Of a stretch of DNA of 64,000 nt, positions 57,319-64,000 are shown piece after piece. A program made the position numbers and the translations under genes. The notes under the pieces are model-generated. The model ran no database searches. It worked only from the letters and a program-made list of their open reading frames with translations, and was not told the origin of the DNA. The DNA lies in contig CALSQF010000004.1 of NCBI GenBank assembly GCA_943788425.1, positions 1 to 64,000 of the forward strand, read 5' to 3'. The DNA comes from an uncultured Planktomarina sp. (lineage in GTDB: Bacteria > Pseudomonadota > Alphaproteobacteria > Rhodobacterales > Rhodobacteraceae). Each line of letters starts with the position of its first letter. Position 1 is the first letter of the stretch.

Positions 57319-57759
57319 TCAAGCGTCAGTGGCAAGAGGGTTTGAGCCAAAGCGGTTATCACCCTCGGTGCCTTTTGTAACCAACCAAACCAGTAGCAAA
57401 ACGAAGAAGGCAATCACGGCAATACCCCCAACAATCATAAAATTGCTCATTCCCGATCCATATCCGGCAACGAAAATAAATACAGGCGCCAGCCAGATCA
57501 ATTGCCACCAGCCCCTACGATTGCCATCATGCAGCCGGCGGGTGGTTGCAAATATTGAGGTTAAAAACGTCACTAAGCCGAACACTGAGCTAGCTGGCTG
57601 TATGGAGCTCATTCCAAGGACTAAACTATCGAACAGAGATAAGATGGTATTTCCAAGGTGGCAAAACAACATAAAGTATCAAAACTCGGAACGGGACGCG
57701 CGTCCGGCATAGGTGAAATATTTTGAAAAACAAGTTTTAATGGATTCGATAAAAGTCAT
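57319..57759 (-). pseudogene. DUF805 membrane protein with an in-frame TGA
   Basis: A 147-codon frame starting ATG 57759-57757 with GGAGCC before it. The DUF805 N-terminus FSKYFTYAGRASRSEF runs straight into TGA at 57681-57679, where the family has Trp (SEFW), and the frame then continues through RRLHDGNRRGWWQLIW and KGTEGDNRFG. A one-base change from TGG explains it. As written only a 26-residue peptide is made, unless translation restarts at ATG 57672, which would lack the first helix. Confidence 0.78.
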
Positions 57760-57781
57760 TATGAGGCTCCAACATATAAAG

Positions 57782-58390
57782 TTATTTTCGCCCGATTTTA
57801 CTCTCCTGTGAACGGATCAGGCGTTGTATATTGGCTTTGTGACGCCAGAAGATCATGGATGCAAGGCAAAGGCTGAGTGAAAATAATGCCGTGTGATCAA
57901 AGAGAAACGACCAAAGTGGTGTCAACGTGGCTGCCATGAGCGCCGCGAGGCTGGAATAGCGGAAAATGGCGGCGGTGGCGAGCCATGTGGCCCCCGCAGC
58001 GAGGCCAATTGGCCAGGCCAGAGCAAACAGCAGGCCAAAGAAGGTGGCCACGCCCTTCCCGCCTTTGAACTTCAGCCAAATGGGATAGCAATGACCAAAA
58101 AAGGCCGCGAAGCCGGCAATTTGCGCCGCATCTTCGGCGGCCAAGGCGCGGGCCAATAGCACCGCGGCACCCGCTTTGCCCGCATCACCGATCAAGGTAA
58201 AAGCTGCACCGAGTTTCGAGCCTGTGCGCAGCACATTCGTGGCTCCGATATTGCCCGACCCAATTTGTCGTAAATCTCCAAGACCTAAGACGCGTGCCGT
58301 GACGATGCCAAAGGGGATTGCGCCCAGGAGATAGCCGGTAATTGCCCAAAAGGCCAAGAGTTCCGCTGTGCTGGTCAGTTCAACAATCAT
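57782..58390 (-). CDS. plsY: glycerol-3-phosphate acyltransferase PlsY
   Basis: 202 residues, five helices. Conserved blocks are GSGNIGATNVLRTG, GDAGKAGAAV and HCYPIWLKFKGGKGVATFFG. It uses acyl phosphate to acylate glycerol 3-phosphate, the first step of phospholipid synthesis. Its start overlaps the pyrC end by 4 nt. Confidence 0.93.
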   Translation of the reverse strand: MIVELTSTAELLAFWAITGYLLGAIPFGIVTARVLGLGDLRQIGSGNIGATNVLRTGSKLGAAFTLIGDAGKAGAAVLLARALAAEDAAQIAGFAAFFGHCYPIWLKFKGGKGVATFFGLLFALAWPIGLAAGATWLATAAIFRYSSLAALMAATLTPLWSFLFDHTALFSLSLCLASMIFWRHKANIQRLIRSQESKIGRK

Positions 58391-59646
58391 CTCGCGTAGA
58401 CTTCCTGACCGCCGACGAATGTCGCCAAAACCCGGCCTTGCAGGCGTTGCCCGTCGAAAGGTGTGTTTTTGGATTTGGACTGGAGTGAAAAGCGATCCAG
58501 AACGAAGGGCACATCGGGGTCAAATAAGATAAGATCCGCCGGTGCCCCCAGGCTCAATCGACCGCTGTCCAGACCCAAGCGCCGCGATGGGTTGAGCGAC
58601 AGGGCCCGGAACAACTGAGGCAAATCCAAATGCTCGGCATGATAAAGGCGCAGGGCAGCCGGCAAAAGTGTTTCCAATGCCACAGCCCCAGAAGCGGCTT
58701 GCTCATAAGGCAAACGTTTGGACTCTTCATCCTGCGGTGTATGCATGGAGCTGATGATATCAATCAACCCGCTAGCCAGCGCCGAGATCATCGCCAGCCG
58801 ATCTTCTTCGGAGCGCAATGGGGGTTTGACTTTAAAAAAGCTGCGATAATCGGCGACATCCAATTCGTTGAGCGTGAGGTGATGAATGCTGACCCCGGCG
58901 GTCACATCTAGCCCTTGGCGTTTCGCCCGCTCTAAAGATGGAAGGGCCAGGGCGGTAGAGAGTTGGTCGGCATGGTATTTTGCGCCAGTCATCTCAACCA
59001 TGGCCAAATCCCGCTCAAGCCCCAAACGTTCAGCCATGGGAGAGACCGCTGGGATCGCGCGCAGAGTTGCAAATTTTCCAGAAGTGGCCGCGGCCCCTTC
59101 TGACAGGCCTGGGTCTTGCGGGTGACCAATAATCAAAGCGCCCAATTGCCGTGCATAAGTGAGCGCGCGCGATAGCACTTTGGTATTGGTGATGACCGCA
59201 TCGCAATCGCTAAAGGCAATTGCTCCGGCGTCTTGCAAAAACCCAATCTCAGTCATTTCTTTGCCCAAGCGCCCTTTTGTAAGCGCCGCCATTTGATAGC
59301 TGCGCACGGCGCAGGTGGCCTGGGCTCTGCGGCTCGCAAATTCAAGAGTTTCGGGGCTGTCAATCGCCGGGTCTGTGTCTGGCCGTGTGACCAAAGTGGT
59401 CACCCCGCCTGCGGCAGCGGACAGGCCCGCCGAGCGAAAGCTTTCCTTGTGCCGCTCACCGGGTTCGCAAACTTTGGCACCCATGTCGACAATGCCTGGC
59501 GCGAGATATTTTCTCTGGCCGTCAAAGCTCGGCAGCGCAGGATCATCGGCGGCAATCCGGCCATTTTTGATGCTCAAATTTCCAAACTCGACGGTCTGGT
59601 GCTCTGGATCAACAAGGTGAACATTTGTAATGCGCAAAGAGGTCAT
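58387..59646 (-). CDS. pyrC: dihydroorotase (PyrC, class I)
   Basis: 419 residues. The N-terminal composite domain is followed by the barrel. The family block LAPGIVDMGAKVCEPGERHKE has MGAK where dihydroorotase has a DxHxH metal site, so the metal-binding His residues appear replaced. That suggests the inactive PyrC-like form that pairs with aspartate carbamoyltransferase in some bacteria. ATG 59646 overlaps the small upstream ORF stop. Gene order pyrB-small ORF-pyrC-plsY is on one strand. Confidence 0.85.
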   Translation of the reverse strand: MTSLRITNVHLVDPEHQTVEFGNLSIKNGRIAADDPALPSFDGQRKYLAPGIVDMGAKVCEPGERHKESFRSAGLSAAAGGVTTLVTRPDTDPAIDSPETLEFASRRAQATCAVRSYQMAALTKGRLGKEMTEIGFLQDAGAIAFSDCDAVITNTKVLSRALTYARQLGALIIGHPQDPGLSEGAAATSGKFATLRAIPAVSPMAERLGLERDLAMVEMTGAKYHADQLSTALALPSLERAKRQGLDVTAGVSIHHLTLNELDVADYRSFFKVKPPLRSEEDRLAMISALASGLIDIISSMHTPQDEESKRLPYEQAASGAVALETLLPAALRLYHAEHLDLPQLFRALSLNPSRRLGLDSGRLSLGAPADLILFDPDVPFVLDRFSLQSKSKNTPFDGQRLQGRVLATFVGGQEVYAR

Positions 59647-59744
59647 CCGGCCAGCCACACCATCAAGGCCACGAGAGCGGCACTGAAAATTAGCACATAC
59701 ATCGCAATTTTTCCCGACATGCGGGGATCTTTAGGTTCGTTCAT
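59643..59744 (-). CDS. small one-helix membrane protein between pyrB and pyrC
   Basis: 33 residues: a short charged N-terminus (MNEPKDPRMSGK) and one hydrophobic helix to the end (AMYVLIFSAALVALMVWLAG). AGGAGA precedes the ATG at 59744, and the TGA overlaps the pyrC ATG. These features make it a likely real gene that is too short for most gene finders. No family known to me. Confidence 0.62.
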   Translation of the reverse strand: MNEPKDPRMSGKIAMYVLIFSAALVALMVWLAG

Positions 59745-59787
59745 TAGCACGGTCTCCTGCCAAGGGGGACGCATATGAAGCCTTGGG

Positions 59788-60732
59788 TCATAGCTTTGCC
59801 TCCGTTGCGGCTTGGCGCCTGTTGCGCATCAAGATATCCATGGCTGCCATACGCACTGATACACCCATCTCCACCTGTTCCTGTATGACGCTGCGGTTTA
59901 AATCGTCGGCGATCTCCCCGTCAATTTCAACGCCGCGGTTCATCGGGCCGGGGTGCATGACAATGGCATCTGGTTTGGCGTGGCTCAATTTTTCGGCGTT
60001 CAAACCATAGCGGTGATAATATTCGCGTTCGGAGGGGATAAACCCGCCATCCATGCGCTCGCGTTGCAGGCGCAGCATCATGACCACATCCACATCCTTC
60101 AGACCTTCTTCCATATCGTGAAAGACTTCCGCACCAAACGCACCAATTTCTGCCGGCATCAGCGTTTCTGGACCCACAAGGCGAATGCGATTTTCCATTT
60201 TTCCGAGTAAAATCAGATTAGATCGGGCCACGCGGCTGTGAGCAATATCGCCGCAGATGGCGATATTGAGGCGGTGTAAGCGGCCTTTTGAGCGTCGGAT
60301 TGTGAGCGCATCCAGCAGGGCTTGGGTTGGGTGTTCATGCCGCCCGTCACCAGCATTGAGCACCGCGCAATTGACTTTCTGCGCCAAGAGATCCACGGCA
60401 CCAGAATGCGGATGACGCACCACCAGAAGATCGGGATGCATGGCATTGAGTGTCAGTGCCGTGTCGATAAGGGTCTCCCCTTTTTTGATTGAACTGGCTT
60501 GCATGGCCATATTCATCACATCGGCTCCCAATCTCTTGCCTGCGATTTCAAAGCTGGCTTGAGTGCGGGTTGAGTTTTCGAAAAACATATTGATCTGCGT
60601 ACAGCCAGCCAGAGCGTCGCTTTTGCGCACGCCGGATCTATTTTGATCGGCATAATGATCTGCCAAATCTAGTATTGCGGTGATGTTGTGGGGATGCAGG
60701 GGTTCTATCCCCAATAGATGCTGAAGCTGCAT
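59788..60732 (-). CDS. pyrB: aspartate carbamoyltransferase
   Basis: 314 residues. Carbamoyl-phosphate site [41 protein letters not shown] and the C-terminal [12 protein letters not shown]. First committed step in pyrimidine synthesis. ATG 60732 has GGAGAGG upstream and is preferred to the in-frame upstream ATG at 60795. Confidence 0.95.
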   Translation of the reverse strand: MQLQHLLGIEPLHPHNITAILDLADHYADQNRSGVRKSDALAGCTQINMFFENSTRTQASFEIAGKRLGADVMNMAMQASSIKKGETLIDTALTLNAMHPDLLVVRHPHSGAVDLLAQKVNCAVLNAGDGRHEHPTQALLDALTIRRSKGRLHRLNIAICGDIAHSRVARSNLILLGKMENRIRLVGPETLMPAEIGAFGAEVFHDMEEGLKDVDVVMMLRLQRERMDGGFIPSEREYYHRYGLNAEKLSHAKPDAIVMHPGPMNRGVEIDGEIADDLNRSVIQEQVEMGVSVRMAAMDILMRNRRQAATEAKL

Positions 60733-60891
60733 GTAGACCTCTCCGGTTGGCGTTTTATAGAAAGAGTGTCTGCCCACGGCAAGGGCAGGGCGCAAGGAAA
60801 TGTCATTTGGACCTCAGACGGGTTATTTTTGCCGCGCTGCCTCTTTGATTGAGTGATTTACCTTCCTAGGAGAACAGCATAGTTTGAGTGT

Positions 60892-61704
60892 ATGGATCAT
60901 CTGGACTGGCATATGGCCCGCGCTGCTTTGCAGTGGCAGGCAGAGCTCGGAGTGAGAGATGCGGTGGGTGATGTGCCAATCGATCGCTATGACGCTCCGG
61001 CGCAAAGCCCAAAACCTGCCACTGCGGCTGCGACACAAGCAGGCGCGACACGGGACGCGGACCTGCCCGCGGCTGCGATGGCGGTTGCGCCGGCTGCCGA
61101 TCCTGTTGCCGTGGCCGAAGCTGCTGCCGCTGCGGCGGAGGATTTGCCGGCGTTGAAACGTGCATTGCAAAATTTTTCGCATTGCGACTTACGCCGCGGG
61201 GCGCGTAATTTGGTATTTGGCAGGGGCACGGCCGGCGTTCGGGTGATGATATTGGAAGATGCGCCAGGGCGGGCGGAGGATATGGAGGGTTTGCCTTTCG
61301 CAGGCCCGGCCGGTCAATTGCTCGATAAAATGTGCGCCGCTATTGGTTTGCACTGGCTCGAGGAGGTTTACACAGCCTCGGTGATTCCTTGGCGTCCGCC
61401 GCAAGACCGCGAGGCCAGCGCGGCGGAACTCGCAATGATGCAGCCATTCTTGCGTCGTCATATCACCTTAGCCGCGCCAGAGGTTGTCATCTGCATGGGC
61501 AATATAAGTTGTCAGGCGATTTTAGGCAAAGGCGGCCTGAGCAAGCTGCGCGGCGCGTGGCAAGAAGGATTCGCGCTGCCGGTATTGCCGATGGTGCATC
61601 CGCAGGGCCTGTTGCGCCAGCCTGCGCGGAAGAAACAGGCATGGCAAGATTTGTTGACGCTCAAAGCTTGGCTCCGCAAGCAATCCGAAGGAGGCACAAC
61701 ATGA
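60892..61704 (+). CDS. uracil-DNA glycosylase, family 4-like
   Basis: 270 residues. An N-terminal 85-residue Ala/Pro-rich segment precedes the glycosylase domain. Motif 1 reads LEDAPGRAEDMEGLPFAG where the family has GEAPG, and motif 2 is HPQGLLRQP. The Cys pairs that hold a 4Fe-4S cluster in classical family 4 are missing: a single Cys lies in FSHCDLRRGARN and the later position is Trp in IPWRPPQDR. It would excise uracil from DNA. Its TGA overlaps the moaB ATG. Confidence 0.85.
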   Translation: MDHLDWHMARAALQWQAELGVRDAVGDVPIDRYDAPAQSPKPATAAATQAGATRDADLPAAAMAVAPAADPVAVAEAAAAAAEDLPALKRALQNFSHCDLRRGARNLVFGRGTAGVRVMILEDAPGRAEDMEGLPFAGPAGQLLDKMCAAIGLHWLEEVYTASVIPWRPPQDREASAAELAMMQPFLRRHITLAAPEVVICMGNISCQAILGKGGLSKLRGAWQEGFALPVLPMVHPQGLLRQPARKKQAWQDLLTLKAWLRKQSEGGTT

Positions 61705-62243
61705 CCGATGCACCAACAAAAAATGACTTCGTCGTGGTGCGCATTGCGGTTTTAACCGTGTCCGACAGCCGCAGCCTAAGCGATGATAAATCCGGCGATA
61801 CTCTGGTGGCGCGCCTGCAAGCGGCCGGGCATATCTTGGCCGACCGCGATATTTTAACCGATGATCGCGCGGCGATTGCCGAGAAATTGCGCCAGTGGTC
61901 GCGCGACCCGTCAATTGATGTGGTTCTGAGCACCGGCGGCACGGGGCTTACGGGCCGTGATGTGAGCGTTGAAGCGCATCGGGATGTCTATGAAAAAGAA
62001 ATTGACGCATTTTCAATCGTCTTTACCCATGTTTCCATGGAAAAAATTGGTACATCGGCGATCCAGAGCCGAGCAACGGGCGGTGTGGCCAATGGCACCT
62101 ATATGTTTGCACTGCCGGGCAGTCCGGGCGCCTGCAGAGATGCTTGGGACGAAATACTCGTCAAGCAGTTGGATATAAGGCATAAACCCTGTAATTTTGT
62201 CGAAATTATGCCACGGCTGGATGAGCATCTGCGAAGAAAATAA
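61701..62243 (+). CDS. moaB: molybdenum cofactor biosynthesis protein B
   Basis: 180 residues. Molybdopterin-binding fold with TVSDSRSLSDDKSGDTL, STGGTGLTGRDVS and ALPGSPGACRDAWDEI. It likely adenylates molybdopterin. Starts at the ATG that overlaps the preceding stop. Together with moaD and moaE 10 kb upstream it shows molybdoenzyme use. Confidence 0.92.
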   Translation: MTDAPTKNDFVVVRIAVLTVSDSRSLSDDKSGDTLVARLQAAGHILADRDILTDDRAAIAEKLRQWSRDPSIDVVLSTGGTGLTGRDVSVEAHRDVYEKEIDAFSIVFTHVSMEKIGTSAIQSRATGGVANGTYMFALPGSPGACRDAWDEILVKQLDIRHKPCNFVEIMPRLDEHLRRK

Positions 62244-62320
62244 ACCGCACCGCTGAATCTTCGTGACGTGGCGACCTTTTGCACTAGAACATTCATAACG
62301 AAGAGCGAGAGGATTGTCGG

Positions 62321-63778
62321 ATGCGGTTTCTGCGCAAAAGTTTAATGGGTTTATTTCTACTGGCGGCGACTTTGGCGCTGTTCACCTATGCAATGATGAT
62401 GGTCCGGGGCGCGATTGAGAACAAAGGCGATGATCAGCGGCGCGGCGGCGGTGGTCGCGAGCGTATTTTTGCGGTGAACGCCGTGCCTTTTGATCCGGGC
62501 CAGCACGTTCCGGTCCTACAGGTTTTTGGCGAGGTTCAAAGCCAGCGCAGCCTTGATATTCGACCGGCAATCGGCGGAACCGTCACTGAGTTGCACCCCA
62601 ATTTTCAAAATGGTGGTTCTGTAGTTGAGGGTGATGTGCTGTTGCGGATTGATCCGTCAAATGCACAAACAGCCTTGGCTTTGGTACATGCTGACATGGC
62701 CGATGCCCAAGCGGATCTGCGCGAGGCCATGCGGGCGCTGGACTTGGCCAAAGATGAGATCAGCGCCGCGCAAGAGCAAGCTGCGCTGCGTCAAAAAGCA
62801 TTGGTCCGGCAACAAGATCTAGTGACCCGAGGGGTCGGCACCGCGGCCTCGGTGGAAGCTGCGGAACTGGCCGCGTCCACGGCGCGGCAATCAGTTCTGG
62901 CCCGGCGCCAAGCGTTGCAGGCCGCCGAGGCGCGCTTAGATCAAGCGCGTGCGCGGGTCATGCGGGTGGAGATTTCACTGGCGGAAGCGGAGCGCAATCT
63001 GCGCGACACAGTCGTCCGCGCGGCCTTTTCCGGGCTTTTGGCAAATGTCACTGTTTTGCAGGGTGGAACCGTAACCAACAATGAAAAAATTGGTCAATTG
63101 GTCGATCCTTTAGCGCTGGAAGTGGCCTTTCGGGTGAGCACTTCGCAGCATCGGCGTTTGCTCGATGATGTGGGCAAGTTGCGGGCCGCTGAGGTATCTG
63201 TGACGCTCGACTTGCTTGGCGCGGAGATGCGTTCAAGCGGTCAGATCACCCGCGAAGCCGCTGTCGTCGGCGAGGGTTTGACCGGGCGATTGCTCTTCGC
63301 CAGTCTTGCAACCTCCAAGGGTCTTCGGCCCGGCGACTTTGTGACGGTCAATATCACGGAACCGGCTTTGAACTGGGTTGCCCGCCTGCCAGCCACGGCA
63401 GTAAGCGGCAATAACCAGGTTCTAGTTATCGGCGAAGATGAGCGTCTGTCGGAGACTGATATTCTTTTAGTGCGCCGTCAGGGTGATGATGTTTTGGTCC
63501 GCTCTCGTGAGCTGAGTGGGACGCAGATTGTCGCGGAACGATCACCCTTGCTGGGTGCAGGCATCAAAGTGCGTGTGTTGCGGGCTGAGGGCGAGGCGCC
63601 ACCGGCTGGGCCAGAAACCATCGCGCTGGATCCGGAGCGGCGGGCCAAGCTAATTGCTTTTGTCGAGGCCAATAAACGCATGCCCAAACAGGTAAAGGCG
63701 CGGCTCTTGGCGCAGTTGCAAGAGCCGGCGGTACGCAAAGAAGTGGTTGAGCGGCTCGAAGGCCGTATGGGGGGATAA
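62321..63778 (+). CDS. RND efflux periplasmic adaptor (HlyD/MFP family)
   Basis: 485 residues. N-terminal membrane anchor (about 6-28), lipoyl/barrel-sandwich half (GGTVTELHPNFQNGGSVVEG), a long coiled coil with many Ala/Gln/Arg (about 115-225), second lipoyl half (AFSGLLANVTVLQGGTV) and a beta-barrel domain. It links the inner-membrane pump that follows to an outer-membrane channel. The following gene begins 3 nt later. Confidence 0.9.
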   Translation: MRFLRKSLMGLFLLAATLALFTYAMMMVRGAIENKGDDQRRGGGGRERIFAVNAVPFDPGQHVPVLQVFGEVQSQRSLDIRPAIGGTVTELHPNFQNGGSVVEGDVLLRIDPSNAQTALALVHADMADAQADLREAMRALDLAKDEISAAQEQAALRQKALVRQQDLVTRGVGTAASVEAAELAASTARQSVLARRQALQAAEARLDQARARVMRVEISLAEAERNLRDTVVRAAFSGLLANVTVLQGGTVTNNEKIGQLVDPLALEVAFRVSTSQHRRLLDDVGKLRAAEVSVTLDLLGAEMRSSGQITREAAVVGEGLTGRLLFASLATSKGLRPGDFVTVNITEPALNWVARLPATAVSGNNQVLVIGEDERLSETDILLVRRQGDDVLVRSRELSGTQIVAERSPLLGAGIKVRVLRAEGEAPPAGPETIALDPERRAKLIAFVEANKRMPKQVKARLLAQLQEPAVRKEVVERLEGRMGG

Positions 63779-63781
63779 AGG

Positions 63782-64000
63782 ATGTCCGTGATACGCACCG
63801 CCACAGGCGGAATTTTATCTTATATGACCCGACACCGCACTGCGGCGAACTTATTTTTGCTTATCATGCTGGTTGCGGGGGCTGTCTCCTTTCCGCAAAT
63901 GCGGGCGCAATTTTTCCCCGATGTGATTGTCGACAGGGTCACTGTTAGCGTGCGGTGGGATGGTGCTGGACCTGAGGATGTTGACCGGGCGATTGTACAG
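63782..64000 (+). CDS. RND efflux transporter (N-terminal part, runs off window)
   Basis: 73 codons visible. MSVIRTATGGILSYMTRHRT, then the first membrane helix and the start of the periplasmic porter domain: MRAQFFPDVIVDRVTVSVRW and GAGPEDVDRAI, typical for AcrB/HAE1 family pumps. ATG 63782 follows a GATAAAGG ribosome site. Confidence 0.9.
   Translation, partial: MSVIRTATGGILSYMTRHRTAANLFLLIMLVAGAVSFPQMRAQFFPDVIVDRVTVSVRWDGAGPEDVDRAIVQ

Noticed and set aside
34634-57759. Stop codon recoding (TGA or TAG as amino acid) to explain the interrupted genes
   Set aside because: TGA, TAG and TAA are all used as normal terminators by neighbours (xylH, parC, hprK, M20 gene), and the SLAM-like frame contains all three. 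There is no sign of a selenocysteine element.
1-64000. Search for insertion sequences, prophage, CRISPR, toxin-antitoxin or defence islands
   Set aside because: No transposase, integrase, repeat-spacer array or recognisable defence gene was found on either strand; content is chromosomal housekeeping and metabolism.

Overview
The window looks like chromosome of a marine alphaproteobacterium of the Roseobacter group (Rhodobacteraceae). The evidence is gene content and order: methylsuccinyl-CoA dehydrogenase of the ethylmalonyl-CoA pathway, the pckA / chvI-chvG-hprK-rapZ-manX-ptsH block, short alphaproteobacterial HPr kinase, tuf next to tRNA-Trp, plant-type glutamate-cysteine ligase and etfBA. 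Base composition is moderate for the group, with AT-rich intergenic spacers. I cannot name the species. I see no insertion sequence, prophage, CRISPR array or recognisable defence island.

Layout. 1-1.1 kb: a cobalamin-riboswitch-controlled cbtB-cbtA cobalt uptake operon (cbtA runs off the left edge). 1.1-4.1 kb: a di-heme peroxidase facing a CRTAC1/UnbV-type repeat protein that is translationally coupled to the xylose regulator. 4.0-11.7 kb: a complete xylose regulon (ROK regulator xylR, ABC importer xylFHG, kinase xylB, isomerase xylA). 11.7-14.4 kb: malonate-use genes matA-matB, in which matB carries two frameshifts and the end of matA appears altered. 14.9-19.1 kb: methylsuccinyl-CoA dehydrogenase, a TauE-type exporter and pckA. 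19.4-23.8 kb: chvI-chvG-hprK-rapZ-manX-ptsH. 23.9-29.9 kb: etfBA, cobalamin adenosyltransferase, a HIG1-type protein, an SDR and parC. 30-34.6 kb: DUF898 protein, M48 protease, lipoprotein, tuf and tRNA-Trp. 34.6-35.9 kb: an outer-membrane TPR/beta-barrel pseudogene. 36.1-43.1 kb: a peptide ABC importer with an M20 hydrolase. 43.2-47.7 kb: a second ABC exporter, SppA protease, Ca/Na antiporter and FolM-like reductase. 48-51.4 kb: uvrC, pgsA, moaD, moaE. 51.4-57.3 kb: OmpA-domain protein, ubiA, rsmE, gshA. 57.3-60.7 kb: DUF805 pseudogene, plsY, pyrC, pyrB. 60.9-64 kb: uracil-DNA glycosylase, moaB and the start of an RND efflux pump.

How the parts fit. Cobalt uptake and cobalamin adenosylation supply the B12-dependent mutases that the ethylmalonyl-CoA pathway needs. 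Methylsuccinyl-CoA dehydrogenase passes electrons to ETF (etfAB is here). PckA links that C4 flux to gluconeogenesis.

The most striking observation is that the ChvG/ChvI two-component pair keeps its conserved gene neighbourhood but appears to have lost phosphotransfer chemistry on both sides. The phospho-accepting Asp of ChvI is Glu (E52). The phospho-donor His of ChvG is Gly (about residue 327), and its ATP-binding boxes are degraded. A second theme is decay by point lesions: a single-frame pseudogene with four nonsense codons, a DUF805 gene with TGA where a Trp codon is expected, and three single-base shifts in matA-matB.
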